The notes below the pieces were generated by a model, which was not told where the DNA came from, did not search any database, and saw only the letters and a list, made by a program, of their open reading frames with translations. The position numbers and the translations under genes are program-made. Shown here piece after piece: positions 8,258-16,805 of a DNA stretch of 64,000 nucleotides. This DNA comes from an uncultured SAR86 cluster bacterium (GTDB taxonomy: Bacteria > Pseudomonadota > Gammaproteobacteria > Magnimaribacterales > AG-339-G14): NCBI GenBank assembly GCA_902578495.1, contig CACHCY010000001.1, positions 123,975 to 187,974 of the forward strand, in the 5' to 3' direction. The stretch's first letter is position 1, and each line of letters begins with the position of its first letter.

Positions 8258-8848
8258 TCAGTTTGAAGAAAATTGTAAGTTAAATTCTCTAAAATTTTTC
8301 TCAAAATCATTTCTTGAAATATTTTTAATGAAATCAAAAGAGCTTATTCTATCAAGAGCTATCCTAATAGATCGATCGAAAACCTCATTGCCGCTTTTAT
8401 TCAGAATTTCATAGTTAACAACCTCACCAGAAGGAGCAATTGAGATTAGAACTTTAACAAATAAATCTTCAGGCAGATTTTTAGGTTTTTGCCACAAAAA
8501 TTCATACTCTGCTCTGATTTTAGCTGCTATCTTTAAGACTTCTGACTGAGTAGATATTTGTTCAACTCTATCTCTATCTTTTTCAAGATTAGAAAAAAAA
8601 GAATTCACATCAGACTCAAAATCATTTTTAGATTTGGCATCTTCTGAAAAAGAGGATGGAGTGGTTTTAACATTTTTAGATGAAGATTTTTTTGTTTTAG
8701 GCTCTATTTTTACTTCAAAAATTAGATTAACGGGCAGCTGGATGATCTTTTCTTCTGAATAATCATTGAAATTAATGTTGAAAAAGAAGCTGAATAAAAA
8801 TGCATGCAAAAAGAAAGAGCAAAAAAACCCCGCTATTAAATTAATCAT
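8258..8848 (-). CDS. tolA: TolA, unusually short
   Basis: A 196-residue protein in the tolA slot between tolR and tolB. An N-terminal membrane helix (about residues 3-24, with a TolA-like SFFLHAFLF) is followed by a Lys/Ser-rich linker (about 45-105) and a TonB/TolA-type C-terminal domain (about 105-196) with VKVLISIAPSGEVVNYEI. Typical TolA is 350-420 residues because of a long Ala/Lys helix; here that arm is nearly absent. It overlaps tolR by eight bases. TolA transmits the proton-driven TolQR motion to TolB/Pal at the septum. Confidence 0.87.
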   Translation of the reverse strand: MINLIAGFFCSFFLHAFLFSFFFNINFNDYSEEKIIQLPVNLIFEVKIEPKTKKSSSKNVKTTPSSFSEDAKSKNDFESDVNSFFSNLEKDRDRVEQISTQSEVLKIAAKIRAEYEFLWQKPKNLPEDLFVKVLISIAPSGEVVNYEILNKSGNEVFDRSIRIALDRISSFDFIKNISRNDFEKNFREFNLQFSSN

Positions 8849-9263
8849 TGTTAATGGGGTCAGAAATTAAATTTATTGATATTGGATCAAGATTTTGAAT
8901 AACGGCTAGAAGTTTTAAGACATTGTCATATTCAACATCTTTATCTCCCCTAATATAAACATTCAAATTGTTATTAATCTTGAATATATCTTCCAAAACA
9001 GGTTTCAAAGTATCAATGGAAAATGATTTATTTTTGTAGGATTCAAATTCTATAAAAAACTGCCCTTTCTTATCGATTGTTAAAGTAAGTTCTTCTAATT
9101 CACTCTCCTCTAGCACAGATGCAGTTGTTTCAGGTAAATCAATTTTTATTCCTTGAACTAACAAAGGTGCAGTTACCATAAAAACTACCAGCAAAACGAG
9201 CATCACATCAACATAAGGAACCACATTTATTTCATTGATTTGACTTCTGTCTGATTTTCTCAT
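8841..9263 (-). CDS. tolR: Tol-Pal proton channel subunit TolR
   Basis: A 140-residue ExbD/TolR protein. It has a short cytoplasmic start, one membrane helix containing VPYVDVMLVLLVVFMV (Asp23 would be the proton-path residue) and a periplasmic ExbD domain. It abuts tolQ upstream and overlaps tolA downstream. With TolQ it forms the inner-membrane motor that uses proton motive force to drive TolA. Confidence 0.96.
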   Translation of the reverse strand: MRKSDRSQINEINVVPYVDVMLVLLVVFMVTAPLLVQGIKIDLPETTASVLEESELEELTLTIDKKGQFFIEFESYKNKSFSIDTLKPVLEDIFKINNNLNVYIRGDKDVEYDNVLKLLAVIQNLDPISINLISDPINND

Positions 9264-9920
9264 TTATCTTGCCAAAAGATTTTGGAATTCTTCAATGAAA
9301 CTCTCGTATCGATTCAAGATAGTATTGATTCTTTTCACAAAAAAGTTGTAGGCGATTAAAGCTGGAATAGCAGCAAATAAACCCAGTGCCGTGGCAATTA
9401 AGGCTTCTGATATTCCTGGTGCAACAACGGAAAGAGTCGCCTGCGATGTCTGAGCCAATCCTCTAAATGAATTCATTATTCCCCAGACAGTTCCAAATAA
9501 GCCAATATAAGGACTTGCCGAGGCAACAGTTGATAGGAATGAAATTCTTGATTCTAAAAGATCCTCTTGTCGCATCAAAGAAACTTTTGACACACGTTTA
9601 AATCTGGCAGTTAAGTCATCCTTTTGTAGCTCCTGACTACCTTGAGCTATTGAGTCTTCATAAATCTCATAAAAAATTGACTCTATTCCAGCAAGATCTT
9701 CTTTTGCTTTTAGGTCATCATAAATATCTTTCAATGATTCACCTGACCAAAAAAATTGCTCAAAGAGAAAAAATTCTTTTAAGGCATTATTTGTGACTAT
9801 CCATTTTTCTACTATTATCACCCAAGAGCCAATTGAAGCCAGCAGAAGAATTCCTATTACTAATTGAACAACTATGCTCGCATTTAGAATTAAGGAATAA
9901 ATTGAAAAATAATCAGTCAT
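9264..9920 (-). CDS. tolQ: Tol-Pal proton channel subunit TolQ
   Basis: A 218-residue MotA/TolQ/ExbB protein. It has an N-terminal membrane helix (about 15-38), a long cytoplasmic loop, and two C-terminal helices around PYIGLFGTVWGIMNSF and ISEALIATALGLFAAIPA, which are diagnostic for TolQ. It overlaps the ybgC end by eight bases and leads tolR, tolA, tolB, pal and cpoB, the standard order. It is the stator-like proton channel for Tol-Pal. Confidence 0.96.
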   Translation of the reverse strand: MTDYFSIYSLILNASIVVQLVIGILLLASIGSWVIIVEKWIVTNNALKEFFLFEQFFWSGESLKDIYDDLKAKEDLAGIESIFYEIYEDSIAQGSQELQKDDLTARFKRVSKVSLMRQEDLLESRISFLSTVASASPYIGLFGTVWGIMNSFRGLAQTSQATLSVVAPGISEALIATALGLFAAIPALIAYNFFVKRINTILNRYESFIEEFQNLLAR

Positions 9921-10329
9921 TGTTTTGCACCAAAGATTTCATTTTAACTCTTAATTCCTCTGGAATTTTAGCAGGCGCATTTCTTTTTAGAGAAATACAA
10001 CCACAGTAAACCTGTCCTTTACAAAGAACTTGCTTTTCATCGTTTTTAAGGTTGGCCGATTGGGAGAAAGTAAAAGAGACATTTTTTGAAGAGGATAAAA
10101 TTGTTTTTATTACAATCTCATCGTCAAGTTTTGCTGGAGAAAAATATTCAATTTCTTGTTTCTTTACGACAAATGCAATGTCTTCTTTCAATAATTCTTC
10201 TTGTCGATAGCCAATTTCCCTCAAACACTCAGCGCGCGCTCTTTCAAAAAAATTTAGATATTTGGAATGATAAACAATTCCTTGTGCGTCTGTATCTTCA
10301 TAATATATTCGAAGAGGTAACTCGTGCAT
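9913..10329 (-). CDS. ybgC: Tol-Pal-associated acyl-CoA thioesterase YbgC
   Basis: A 138-residue hotdog-fold thioesterase. The catalytic motif YYEDTDAQGIVYHSKYLNFF near residue 10 holds the Asp and the His/Tyr typical of the 4-hydroxybenzoyl-CoA thioesterase/YbgC family. YbgC hydrolyses acyl-CoA and is tied to phospholipid metabolism at the membrane. It is the usual first gene before tolQ. Immediately upstream is a nuclease gene, where many Gammaproteobacteria have ruvB. Confidence 0.93.
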   Translation of the reverse strand: MHELPLRIYYEDTDAQGIVYHSKYLNFFERARAECLREIGYRQEELLKEDIAFVVKKQEIEYFSPAKLDDEIVIKTILSSSKNVSFTFSQSANLKNDEKQVLCKGQVYCGCISLKRNAPAKIPEELRVKMKSLVQNND

Positions 10330-10333
10330 CTGA

Positions 10334-10765
10334 CTAATACTGAAAGTCTTTCAGTTTGTTGTTGTGATTTTCTAAATCTTCAGAAAATTCAGTTTTTATC
10401 AATGTAATAAAGTCCTCAAAAGATAGATCACAAGTTACGTTTTCATTGAAACTGAAATTTTCATTTAAGATTGATAATGGCACTCTCACCTTTATTGGCC
10501 TTCTATCAAATTTATAAATTAGAGCAGGAATTTTATCCCTCCCTGATGCTGATACTACTTGTTCCCACCAAGAATCCATTGGCTCATTGCCAGAACCATA
10601 CCTTTTGCATTCCAGGTACCATCTTCCGAGAATTAAATCAGGTAGATGTTTTTCCCTAGTTTGTTCAAGGATTCTCTTAAGTTGATGCTTTAATTCAAGT
10701 CTTGTAGATAATTCATTAGCAATTTCTCTTTCAAAAGAAGCGCCTTTGTTTCTTGAATTAGTCAT
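10334..10765 (-). CDS. Small PD-(D/E)xK nuclease, possible Holliday-junction-resolvase-like protein
   Basis: I do not recognise a named family, but the 143-residue protein has a complete PD-(D/E)xK layout. KGASFEREIANEL sits at the N terminus (Glu12), then LPDLIL (Asp43), then YLECKR (Glu52, Lys54), spaced as in small resolvases such as archaeal Hjc. Basic residues lie between the first and second motifs. It directly abuts yebC and is four bases from ybgC, inside the aspS-yebC-tol operon. In many gammas this slot holds ruvC-ruvA-ruvB, none of which is present here. A role as a replacement resolvase is inference; a phage-type or restriction-like nuclease is the alternative. Confidence 0.7.
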   Translation of the reverse strand: MTNSRNKGASFEREIANELSTRLELKHQLKRILEQTREKHLPDLILGRWYLECKRYGSGNEPMDSWWEQVVSASGRDKIPALIYKFDRRPIKVRVPLSILNENFSFNENVTCDLSFEDFITLIKTEFSEDLENHNNKLKDFQY

Positions 10766-11497
10766 CTATGTTACTGATGCCTCAGTTAGTTCAGCATTTG
10801 TATAAACATTTTGAACATCGTCTAAGTCCTCAAGAGTATCAATTAGCCTGATTACTTTTTCTGAATCTTCATCTCCTAACTCTACTGAATTGGATGGAAG
10901 CATAGTAATCTCAGCATTTTCAATCCCAGCGTTAGACTGCTCCAAAATTTCTTTTATATTTAAAAAATTATCAGGTTTACAAATCACTGTAACAATCTCA
11001 CTTTGCGATTCAATTTCTTCAATATCATAGTCAATGACGAGTTCGAGAGTATCATCTTCTGATAAACCTGAAATGGAGATTATTCCCTTAGATTCAAATT
11101 GATAGGCAACCGAACCATCCGTTCCAAGGCTTCCGCCAGCTTTTGTAAAAGCATGTCTTACTTCTGCAACGGTTCTATTTCTATTATCTGTCATTGCATC
11201 GATTAATATCGCTACGCCATTAGGGCCATAGCCTTCATATTTAATTTCTTCCAGATTATCAGCTTCTGAATTTCCAGCTCCCCTTGCAATAGCTCTATCA
11301 ATAGTATCCTTAGGCATGTTGGCACCTAAAGCTTTATCTAAAGCTAACCTAAGTCTGGGATTATCTGCTGCAATTGGGCCTCCTAGCCTTGATGCAACTG
11401 TCAGTTCTCTAATAAATTTGGAGAAGATTTTTTGTTTTTTCTCATCTTGGCGACCTTTTCTATGCTTAATATTTGCCCACTTGGAATGACCAGCCAT
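10766..11497 (-). CDS. yebC: YebC/PmpR family protein
   Basis: A 243-residue YebC/TACO1-family protein, starting MAGHSKWANIKHRKGRQD, the family hallmark. It contains the conserved GPNGVAILIDAMTDNRNRT and the AFTKAGGSLGTDGSVAYQF region. The family is annotated as transcriptional regulators and has also been linked to translation of difficult peptide stretches. It lies two bases after the aspS stop, the common aspS-yebC pairing. Confidence 0.97.
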   Translation of the reverse strand: MAGHSKWANIKHRKGRQDEKKQKIFSKFIRELTVASRLGGPIAADNPRLRLALDKALGANMPKDTIDRAIARGAGNSEADNLEEIKYEGYGPNGVAILIDAMTDNRNRTVAEVRHAFTKAGGSLGTDGSVAYQFESKGIISISGLSEDDTLELVIDYDIEEIESQSEIVTVICKPDNFLNIKEILEQSNAGIENAEITMLPSNSVELGDEDSEKVIRLIDTLEDLDDVQNVYTNAELTEASVT

Positions 11498-11498
11498 C

Positions 11499-13262
11499 TT
11501 AATCTCCGTCAGGATCGGTTAATGAAATACCTAGCTCTTCAAGCTGTTCAGAATCTACTCTAGCAGGGGCATCCGTCAGCAAACATAAAGCTGACTGAGT
11601 TTTTGGAAAGGGAATCACTGATCTAATAGAATCTGCTCCCATCATAAGCATAACTAGGCGATCTAATCCAAAAGCTATACCGCCATGGGGAGGAAATCCA
11701 TAATTCAATGCATCAAGAAAAAAACCGAACTTATTTTGTGCCTCGTTTTCAGAAATACCCAACACTTCCAGAACTTTTGCCTGCTCAGAAGATTTATGAA
11801 TTCTAATCGATCCACCCCCAACTTCAGTCCCGTTTATAACAAGGTCGTATGCATTGGCTTCGACTGCTCTAGGATCGGCCTCGAGATCTTCTATTGAACC
11901 CTTGAAGCTGGTAAAAGGGTGATGAGCAGGAGAAAGATCTCCTCCAATAGATTCTTCAAATAGAGGCCAATTTGTTATCCAAACCGGCTTCCACGAATCT
12001 TCAATTAAATCAAAATCTTCAGCTATTTTATTTCTTAATGCTCCCATCGAATCAGAAACAATTTTTTTATGTCCCGCTCCAAAGAAAACGGTATCTCCAT
12101 CTTTTACGTCTAGTAATTTAAATAAAGAATCAATTTCTTTTTGAGATAAAAATTTTAAAATTGGCGACTGCAATCCATCATTCCCTTTTGTTAAATCATT
12201 TACCTTGATATAAGCCAAACCTTTTGCTCCAAACTTTCCAACAAATTCTGTATAAGAATCAATTTTACTTCTTGTAAGTTCTGAAGAAATTTTTAGAGCA
12301 ACAACTCGACTATTTAGATCATTAGCAGGACCAGAAAAGACCTTGAAATCAGAATTTAGGAAGATTTCCTTTACTTCTTTTAATTCTAGGTTGATTCTAA
12401 GATCAGGTTTATCACTCCCAAACCTTTCTATGGCCTCTGAGTAAGTCATTTTTGGAAATTTAGGCAGCTTTATGTCGAGTAACTTCTTAAAAATGAACTT
12501 AATCAATTTTTCGGATAGGTTGATAATCTCATCTTCGTCGGTAAATGCCTTTTCTATATCGAGCTGGGTGAATTCAGGCTGTCTATCTGCCCGTGTATCT
12601 TCGTCCCTAAAGCATCGTACAATTTGATAATACTTCTCAAACCCAGAAGCCATTAAAAGTTGCTTAAATAATTGAGGTGACTGTGGCAAGGCGTAAAAGC
12701 TGCCGCGTGAAATTCTACTTGGAACAAGAAAATCTCTAGCTCCTTCTGGAGTTGCTTTAGTCATCATTGGAGTTTCAATATCCAGAAATCCTTCTTTGTC
12801 CATGAACTCTCTTATCGAAGATGAAACTTTTGATCTTGCTCTAATGTTATTTTGCATTTCAGATCGTCTAAGATCTAAAAATCTATATTTTAATCTTACC
12901 TCCTCTCCTGCAGAAGAATAGTCGTCAAGCTGAAATGGCAGAGGATCTGATTCTGATAAAATTTCAAATGAAGAAACTAATAACTCAACTTCTCCTGTAG
13001 GTATTTGTTTATTGATAGTTCCGTCAGGTCTTCTTCTAATTTTTCCATCCACAGATAGCACAAATTCTGACCTACATCTTTCAGCCATAGAGAAAAATTC
13101 TTTATTTTCAGGCTCTACAACTACCTGGGTTATGCCTGTTTCATCTCTTAAATCTATAAAAATTACACCACCATGATCTCTTACGCTATCAATCCAACCC
13201 CTAAGTCGTGTTGGCTCTTCAACGTTGGCAAGATTTAAAAGACCACAGCTAGAATATTTCAT
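11499..13262 (-). CDS. aspS: Aspartyl-tRNA synthetase
   Basis: A 587-residue bacterial-type AspRS. It has an N-terminal OB anticodon domain (RGWIDSVRDHGGVIFIDLRD), a class II core with FLDIETPMMTKATPEGARDF and QSPQLFKQLLM, the GAD insertion, and a C-terminal motif 3 GIAFGLDRLVMLM. It charges tRNA-Asp. GatCAB is also encoded in this window, so a non-discriminating AspRS acting with the amidotransferase for Asn-tRNA is possible, but the sequence alone does not settle it. It is first in the minus-strand aspS-yebC-tol group after fmdB. Confidence 0.97.
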   Translation of the reverse strand: MKYSSCGLLNLANVEEPTRLRGWIDSVRDHGGVIFIDLRDETGITQVVVEPENKEFFSMAERCRSEFVLSVDGKIRRRPDGTINKQIPTGEVELLVSSFEILSESDPLPFQLDDYSSAGEEVRLKYRFLDLRRSEMQNNIRARSKVSSSIREFMDKEGFLDIETPMMTKATPEGARDFLVPSRISRGSFYALPQSPQLFKQLLMASGFEKYYQIVRCFRDEDTRADRQPEFTQLDIEKAFTDEDEIINLSEKLIKFIFKKLLDIKLPKFPKMTYSEAIERFGSDKPDLRINLELKEVKEIFLNSDFKVFSGPANDLNSRVVALKISSELTRSKIDSYTEFVGKFGAKGLAYIKVNDLTKGNDGLQSPILKFLSQKEIDSLFKLLDVKDGDTVFFGAGHKKIVSDSMGALRNKIAEDFDLIEDSWKPVWITNWPLFEESIGGDLSPAHHPFTSFKGSIEDLEADPRAVEANAYDLVINGTEVGGGSIRIHKSSEQAKVLEVLGISENEAQNKFGFFLDALNYGFPPHGGIAFGLDRLVMLMMGADSIRSVIPFPKTQSALCLLTDAPARVDSEQLEELGISLTDPDGD

Positions 13263-13265
13263 GTA

Positions 13266-13541
13266 CTAATCGACCTTTTTTGATTTTTTTGTAGATTCTT
13301 TTTTTTCAGGTTTAGCCTTCTTTTCCTTAGGCTCAGATTGTACAAGGTTTTTCTTTGAACCTGTCTTAAAATCAGTTTCATACCAACCTTTGCCACTTAA
13401 TCTGAACGATGGTGCTGAAATTACTTTTTTCGCCTTTGATTTCTCTGGACAATCACAATAAACAACTTCTTTAGAAGAAATAGGCAAAATCTTTTCAAAT
13501 TTTTTGTTGCACTTTGTGCATTGAAACTCATAAATTGGCAT
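13266..13541 (-). CDS. FmdB-type zinc ribbon protein
   Basis: A 91-residue protein starting MPIYEFQCTKCNKKFEK, the FmdB/CxxC_CxxC_SSSS putative regulatory zinc ribbon. Candidate zinc ligands are Cys8, Cys11, Cys29 and Cys31. The FRLSGKGWYETDF segment is conserved in the family, and the C-terminal 30 residues are Lys/Glu-rich and probably disordered. The gene lies three bases upstream of aspS, a common arrangement in Gammaproteobacteria. Its precise function is unknown. Confidence 0.9.
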   Translation of the reverse strand: MPIYEFQCTKCNKKFEKILPISSKEVVYCDCPEKSKAKKVISAPSFRLSGKGWYETDFKTGSKKNLVQSEPKEKKAKPEKKESTKKSKKVD

Positions 13542-13577
13542 TTTTTTTAAATATAGAAGGTATAGTTACTATTTTAA

Positions 13578-14834
13578 ATGAAAACTAGTTCATATCACTA
13601 TAAAACGTTAAAAGACTCTCCATCTGATGCTGAGTTAATAAGTCATAAACTCATGCTCAGATCTTCAATGATCAAGCTAAATGCATCAGGTATCTATACT
13701 TGGTTGCCATTAGGATTAAGATCTCTAAAAAAGGTCGAGAACATAGTCAGAAGAAATATGGACGAAGCAGGAGCCCAAGAAATACTAATGCCTATGGTTC
13801 AACCCTCTGATTTGTGGGAGGAATCAAAAAGATTGACAGAGTATGGTCCAGAATTACTAAGATTTGTAGACAGAAATGATAGAAATTTCGTTTTGGGACC
13901 AACACATGAAGAAATAATTACAGATATTGCTAGAAAAACCTTGAATAGTCCTAGAGATCTTCCTGCTAATTATTATCAGATTCAAACAAAGTTTAGAGAT
14001 GAAATTAGACCAAGATTTGGAGTAATGCGTTCCCGTGAGTTTCTTATGAAAGATGCCTATTCATTTGATATTGATGAGAAAAGCATGAAAGAAAGTTACG
14101 GTTTGATGAGAGATGCATATCAAAAAATATTCAATGAAATAGGGTTTGATTACAGAATAGTTTCAGCTGATTCTGGAGCAATTGGTGGATCTGCATCAGA
14201 AGAATTTCATGTATTAGCGGGCTCAGGAGAAGATAAAATAATTTTTAGCGATGATGAATTATTTGCTAGTAATCTAGAGTTATTTGAAGAGAAATCTGAT
14301 CAAGAAATAATTGATCAGCTTCATGAGAAAGATGGAAAAGAATATTCAATTAAAAGAGGAATTGAAGTTGGTCATATATTTCAATTGGGTGATAAATATA
14401 GCAAGTCATTATCTCTTTCTATTCAAACTAAAGAAGGAAATATAAATCCTTTGATGGGATGTTACGGAATAGGTATATCAAGAATTATTGCTGCTTCAAT
14501 AGAACAAAATTATGATCAGGATGGAATTATCTTTCCAAGGTCAATTGCGCCATTTGAAGCAATAATAATTATCATTGGTGAAGATAAAAATCTTCTTACA
14601 GAAGCTGAATCTCTTCAAAACGAACTAACAAAAATAGAAGTAGATTCGATAATAGATGATAGAAATGATTCACCAGGAAAGAAATTCAAGGATGCAGACC
14701 TGACCGGGATTCCATTTCAATTGATAATTAGTGAGAAAAATAAGAAGGAAAACCTTCTCGAGCTAAAGATTAGATCTGAAGGAACTTCACTCAAAGAAAA
14801 TAAAGAAAATATTTTAACTAAGCTGAAGCCTTAA
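13578..14834 (+). CDS. proS: Prolyl-tRNA synthetase lacking the INS editing domain
   Basis: A 418-residue ProRS, against about 570 in most bacteria. Motif 1 to motif 2 are normal, with LGPTHEE near 107 and [22 protein letters not shown] around 140-161. The flanks that normally surround the editing insertion remain ([10 protein letters not shown] near 210 and [12 protein letters not shown] near 260). Only about 25 residues separate them instead of about 180. The anticodon-binding domain ends the protein. It should charge tRNA-Pro but cannot hydrolyse Ala-tRNA-Pro in cis. The gene is divergent from fmdB and overlaps the convergent recA end by 17 bases. Confidence 0.95.
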   Translation: MKTSSYHYKTLKDSPSDAELISHKLMLRSSMIKLNASGIYTWLPLGLRSLKKVENIVRRNMDEAGAQEILMPMVQPSDLWEESKRLTEYGPELLRFVDRNDRNFVLGPTHEEIITDIARKTLNSPRDLPANYYQIQTKFRDEIRPRFGVMRSREFLMKDAYSFDIDEKSMKESYGLMRDAYQKIFNEIGFDYRIVSADSGAIGGSASEEFHVLAGSGEDKIIFSDDELFASNLELFEEKSDQEIIDQLHEKDGKEYSIKRGIEVGHIFQLGDKYSKSLSLSIQTKEGNINPLMGCYGIGISRIIAASIEQNYDQDGIIFPRSIAPFEAIIIIIGEDKNLLTEAESLQNELTKIEVDSIIDDRNDSPGKKFKDADLTGIPFQLIISEKNKKENLLELKIRSEGTSLKENKENILTKLKP

Positions 14835-15834
14835 TGGCATCGAATAGTTTATTTTCTATTTCTTGAGATATCTTTTGATTGGCATCTAAAAATTCACAGG
14901 CGTTTGATTTACCTTGGCCAATTTTTTCCCCCTCGTAGGAATACCAGGCTCCTGCCTTTTCAATTATTTTCTTGTCAGCGGCCATATCAACAAGTTCGCC
15001 TGTTCTATTGATTCCTTTGTTATAAATAATTTGGAATTCAGCTTGCTTAAATGGAGGTGAAACTTTATTTTTTACTACTTTTACTCGTGTTTCATTTCCG
15101 ATTACTTCATCTCCATCCTTAACAGTTCCGATTCTTCTAATATCCAGTCTCACTGAAGAATAAAACTTAAGCGCATTTCCACCGGTTGTTGTTTCTGGGC
15201 TACCAAACATGACACCGATTTTCATTCTGATTTGGTTAATAAAAATAACTAATGTATTTGATTTTTGTATGCTTCCAGTTATTTTTCTTAAAGCCTGAGA
15301 CATTAACCTTGCTTGTAAACCAACGTGGTGATCACCCATATCCCCTTCAATTTCAGCTCTTGGAACAAGAGCTGCGACAGAATCAATTACCAGCACATCA
15401 ACACTTTCTGACTTAACCATAATATCTGCTACTTCAAGAGCTTGCTCTCCTGTATCAGGCTGAGATAAAAGTAAGTCATCAACATTTACTCCAATTTTTT
15501 CGGCATAAGAAGGGTCCAGTGCATGTTCTGCGTCAATGAATGCTGCAGTTCCACCTGCCTTTTGGCATTCTGCGATAATCTGAAGGGTTAGAGTTGTTTT
15601 TCCAGAGGATTCAGGCCCAAAAATTTCTACAACTCTACCTTTAGGCACTCCCCCTATTCCAAGAGCAACATCGAGACCCAAAGAGCCTGTAGATATAGAA
15701 GGTATGTTTTGTATCTCTCTATCACCCATCCTCATTATGGTTCCAGGACCAAATTGAGTCTCAATTTGACTAAGAGCGGACTGAAGAGATTTTTCTTTAT
15801 CTTTTGATTGAGATTCTTTTGAAGATTTAGCCAT
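14818..15834 (-). CDS. recA: Recombinase RecA
   Basis: A 338-residue RecA with Walker A GPESSGKT at 73-80, the [17 protein letters not shown] region, and loop L2 around [15 protein letters not shown]. It forms filaments on single-stranded DNA for recombination and triggers LexA self-cleavage. A near-perfect LexA box lies just upstream. pncC is immediately upstream in the same direction, as in E. coli. recX does not follow; the gene instead runs into the 3' end of proS. Confidence 0.98.
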   Translation of the reverse strand: MAKSSKESQSKDKEKSLQSALSQIETQFGPGTIMRMGDREIQNIPSISTGSLGLDVALGIGGVPKGRVVEIFGPESSGKTTLTLQIIAECQKAGGTAAFIDAEHALDPSYAEKIGVNVDDLLLSQPDTGEQALEVADIMVKSESVDVLVIDSVAALVPRAEIEGDMGDHHVGLQARLMSQALRKITGSIQKSNTLVIFINQIRMKIGVMFGSPETTTGGNALKFYSSVRLDIRRIGTVKDGDEVIGNETRVKVVKNKVSPPFKQAEFQIIYNKGINRTGELVDMAADKKIIEKAGAWYSYEGEKIGQGKSNACEFLDANQKISQEIENKLFDAIKASA

Positions 15835-15842
15835 AATTATAC

Positions 15843-15858
15843 CTGTATATTTATACAG
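15843..15858 (-). promoter_or_regulatory. LexA (SOS) box upstream of recA
   Basis: CTGTATATTTATACAG matches the E. coli-type consensus CTGT-N8-ACAG and is palindromic at the outer positions. It ends 9 bases before the recA ATG at 15834. A possible promoter is TTGATT at 15883-15888 with TTAAAT at 15860-15865 (17-base spacer, minus strand), which would put the transcript start inside the box. This implies a LexA repressor elsewhere in the genome. Confidence 0.88.
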
Positions 15859-15880
15859 TATTTAATAATACTTTAAAGAA

Positions 15881-16372
15881 TTAATCAATATTTTTTATAA
15901 AATTAATTGTGTCTTTTATTGCTGTTTCTGCAGACTGAGCTCTTACTTGATTTCTATCCCCTTCAAAGAAGTGTTGTTTGGATAAAATTTCATCATTATT
16001 TCCGATGCTGATACAAACGGTCCCTACAGGCTTAGACTTAGATCCACCTGTTGGACCTGCAACTCCGCTTATAGCTATTGCAATATCAGCAAGATCATAT
16101 TTTAGGACCCCTTTTATCATTTCATCTGTGACCTTTGTATCGACAGCCCCATAATCCTTAAGTGTTTGTTTATTCACTCCGAGAAATTTAATTTTTGCGA
16201 TATTTGAATAGGTAACAAATCCTTGGCTTACCCACTTTGAACTTCCAGGAACTGATATCAAGCTTGAGCCCAATAGGCCTCCCGTACATGACTCTGCAAA
16301 TGATATAAATAATTGATTCTTTAATAGAATTTTTCCAAGTTCAGCAGCATTTTTACCTAGGTTGTCATCCAT
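15881..16372 (-). CDS. pncC: Nicotinamide-nucleotide amidohydrolase PncC (CinA C-terminal type)
   Basis: A 163-residue stand-alone CinA C-terminal domain with FAESCTGGLLGSSLISVPGSS near residue 26 and ISGVAGPTGGSKSKPVGTV near 100. It deamidates NMN to NaMN in pyridine nucleotide recycling. It is the short E. coli PncC form, not the two-domain CinA. It sits directly upstream of recA, a conserved pairing. Only 20 bases separate its start from that of the divergent fdxA. Confidence 0.94.
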   Translation of the reverse strand: MDDNLGKNAAELGKILLKNQLFISFAESCTGGLLGSSLISVPGSSKWVSQGFVTYSNIAKIKFLGVNKQTLKDYGAVDTKVTDEMIKGVLKYDLADIAIAISGVAGPTGGSKSKPVGTVCISIGNNDEILSKQHFFEGDRNQVRAQSAETAIKDTINFIKNID

Positions 16373-16381
16373 GAAACAAAT

Positions 16382-16393
16382 TATAATGTTTTA
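16382..16393 (+). promoter_or_regulatory. Candidate -10 box giving a leaderless fdxA transcript
   Basis: A perfect TATAAT at 16382-16387 lies five bases before the fdxA ATG at 16393, with no ribosome binding site between. The whole divergent gap to pncC is only 20 bases. The -35 is poor (TTGTCA at 16362-16367 would give a 14-base spacer), so the assignment is tentative. Confidence 0.4.
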
Positions 16394-16719
16394 TGACTTT
16401 CGTTGTCGGGAAAGACTGTATTAATTGTAAGCATACAACTTGTGTGCAGGTTTGCCCTGTCGATTGTTTTTATGAAGGCAAAAATATTCTTGTTATAGAT
16501 CCAGAGGAATGCATCGATTGTGGTTTATGTGAACCAGAATGTCCGGTTGATGCTATTTTTGCTGAAGACGAAGTCCCTGCAGACCAATTAGATTTCATTA
16601 AAATTAATGAAAAATATTCAAAAATTTGGCCCAATATCACCGAAGCTAAAGATCCTATGCCAGATTACAAAGATTGGGAAAAAAGAGAGGATAAATTAAG
16701 TTATTTAGAATTAGATTAG
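16393..16719 (+). CDS. fdxA: 7Fe ferredoxin FdxA
   Basis: A 108-residue ferredoxin with the seven-iron pattern: Cys9, Cys12, Cys17, Cys21 and Cys25 for the N-terminal part, and Cys40, Cys43, Cys46, Cys50 in [12 protein letters not shown]. This gives one [3Fe-4S] and one [4Fe-4S] cluster in the Azotobacter FdI manner. It is a cytoplasmic electron carrier of unknown partner. In many gammas fdxA lies between rpoS and mutS; both of those genes are missing here. Confidence 0.95.
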   Translation: MTFVVGKDCINCKHTTCVQVCPVDCFYEGKNILVIDPEECIDCGLCEPECPVDAIFAEDEVPADQLDFIKINEKYSKIWPNITEAKDPMPDYKDWEKREDKLSYLELD

Positions 16720-16756
16720 TTATAGTTTAAAATTATTAGGATTATTTAAGTTTTAC

Positions 16757-16785
16757 TTGATTTTGTCACATAATTGCCATAATAT
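16757..16785 (+). promoter_or_regulatory. Promoter before the unknown secreted protein
   Basis: TTGATT at 16757-16762 and TAATAT at 16780-16785 are separated by 17 bases. Transcription would begin around 16792, about 14 bases before the ATG at 16806. Confidence 0.45.
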
Positions 16786-16805
16786 AGTCACTAATTAGAG
16801 ACATT

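Noticed and set aside
8257-8337. Upstream extension of tolB
   Set aside because: The added residues lie inside tolA and do not form a signal peptide; the ATG at 8256 does.
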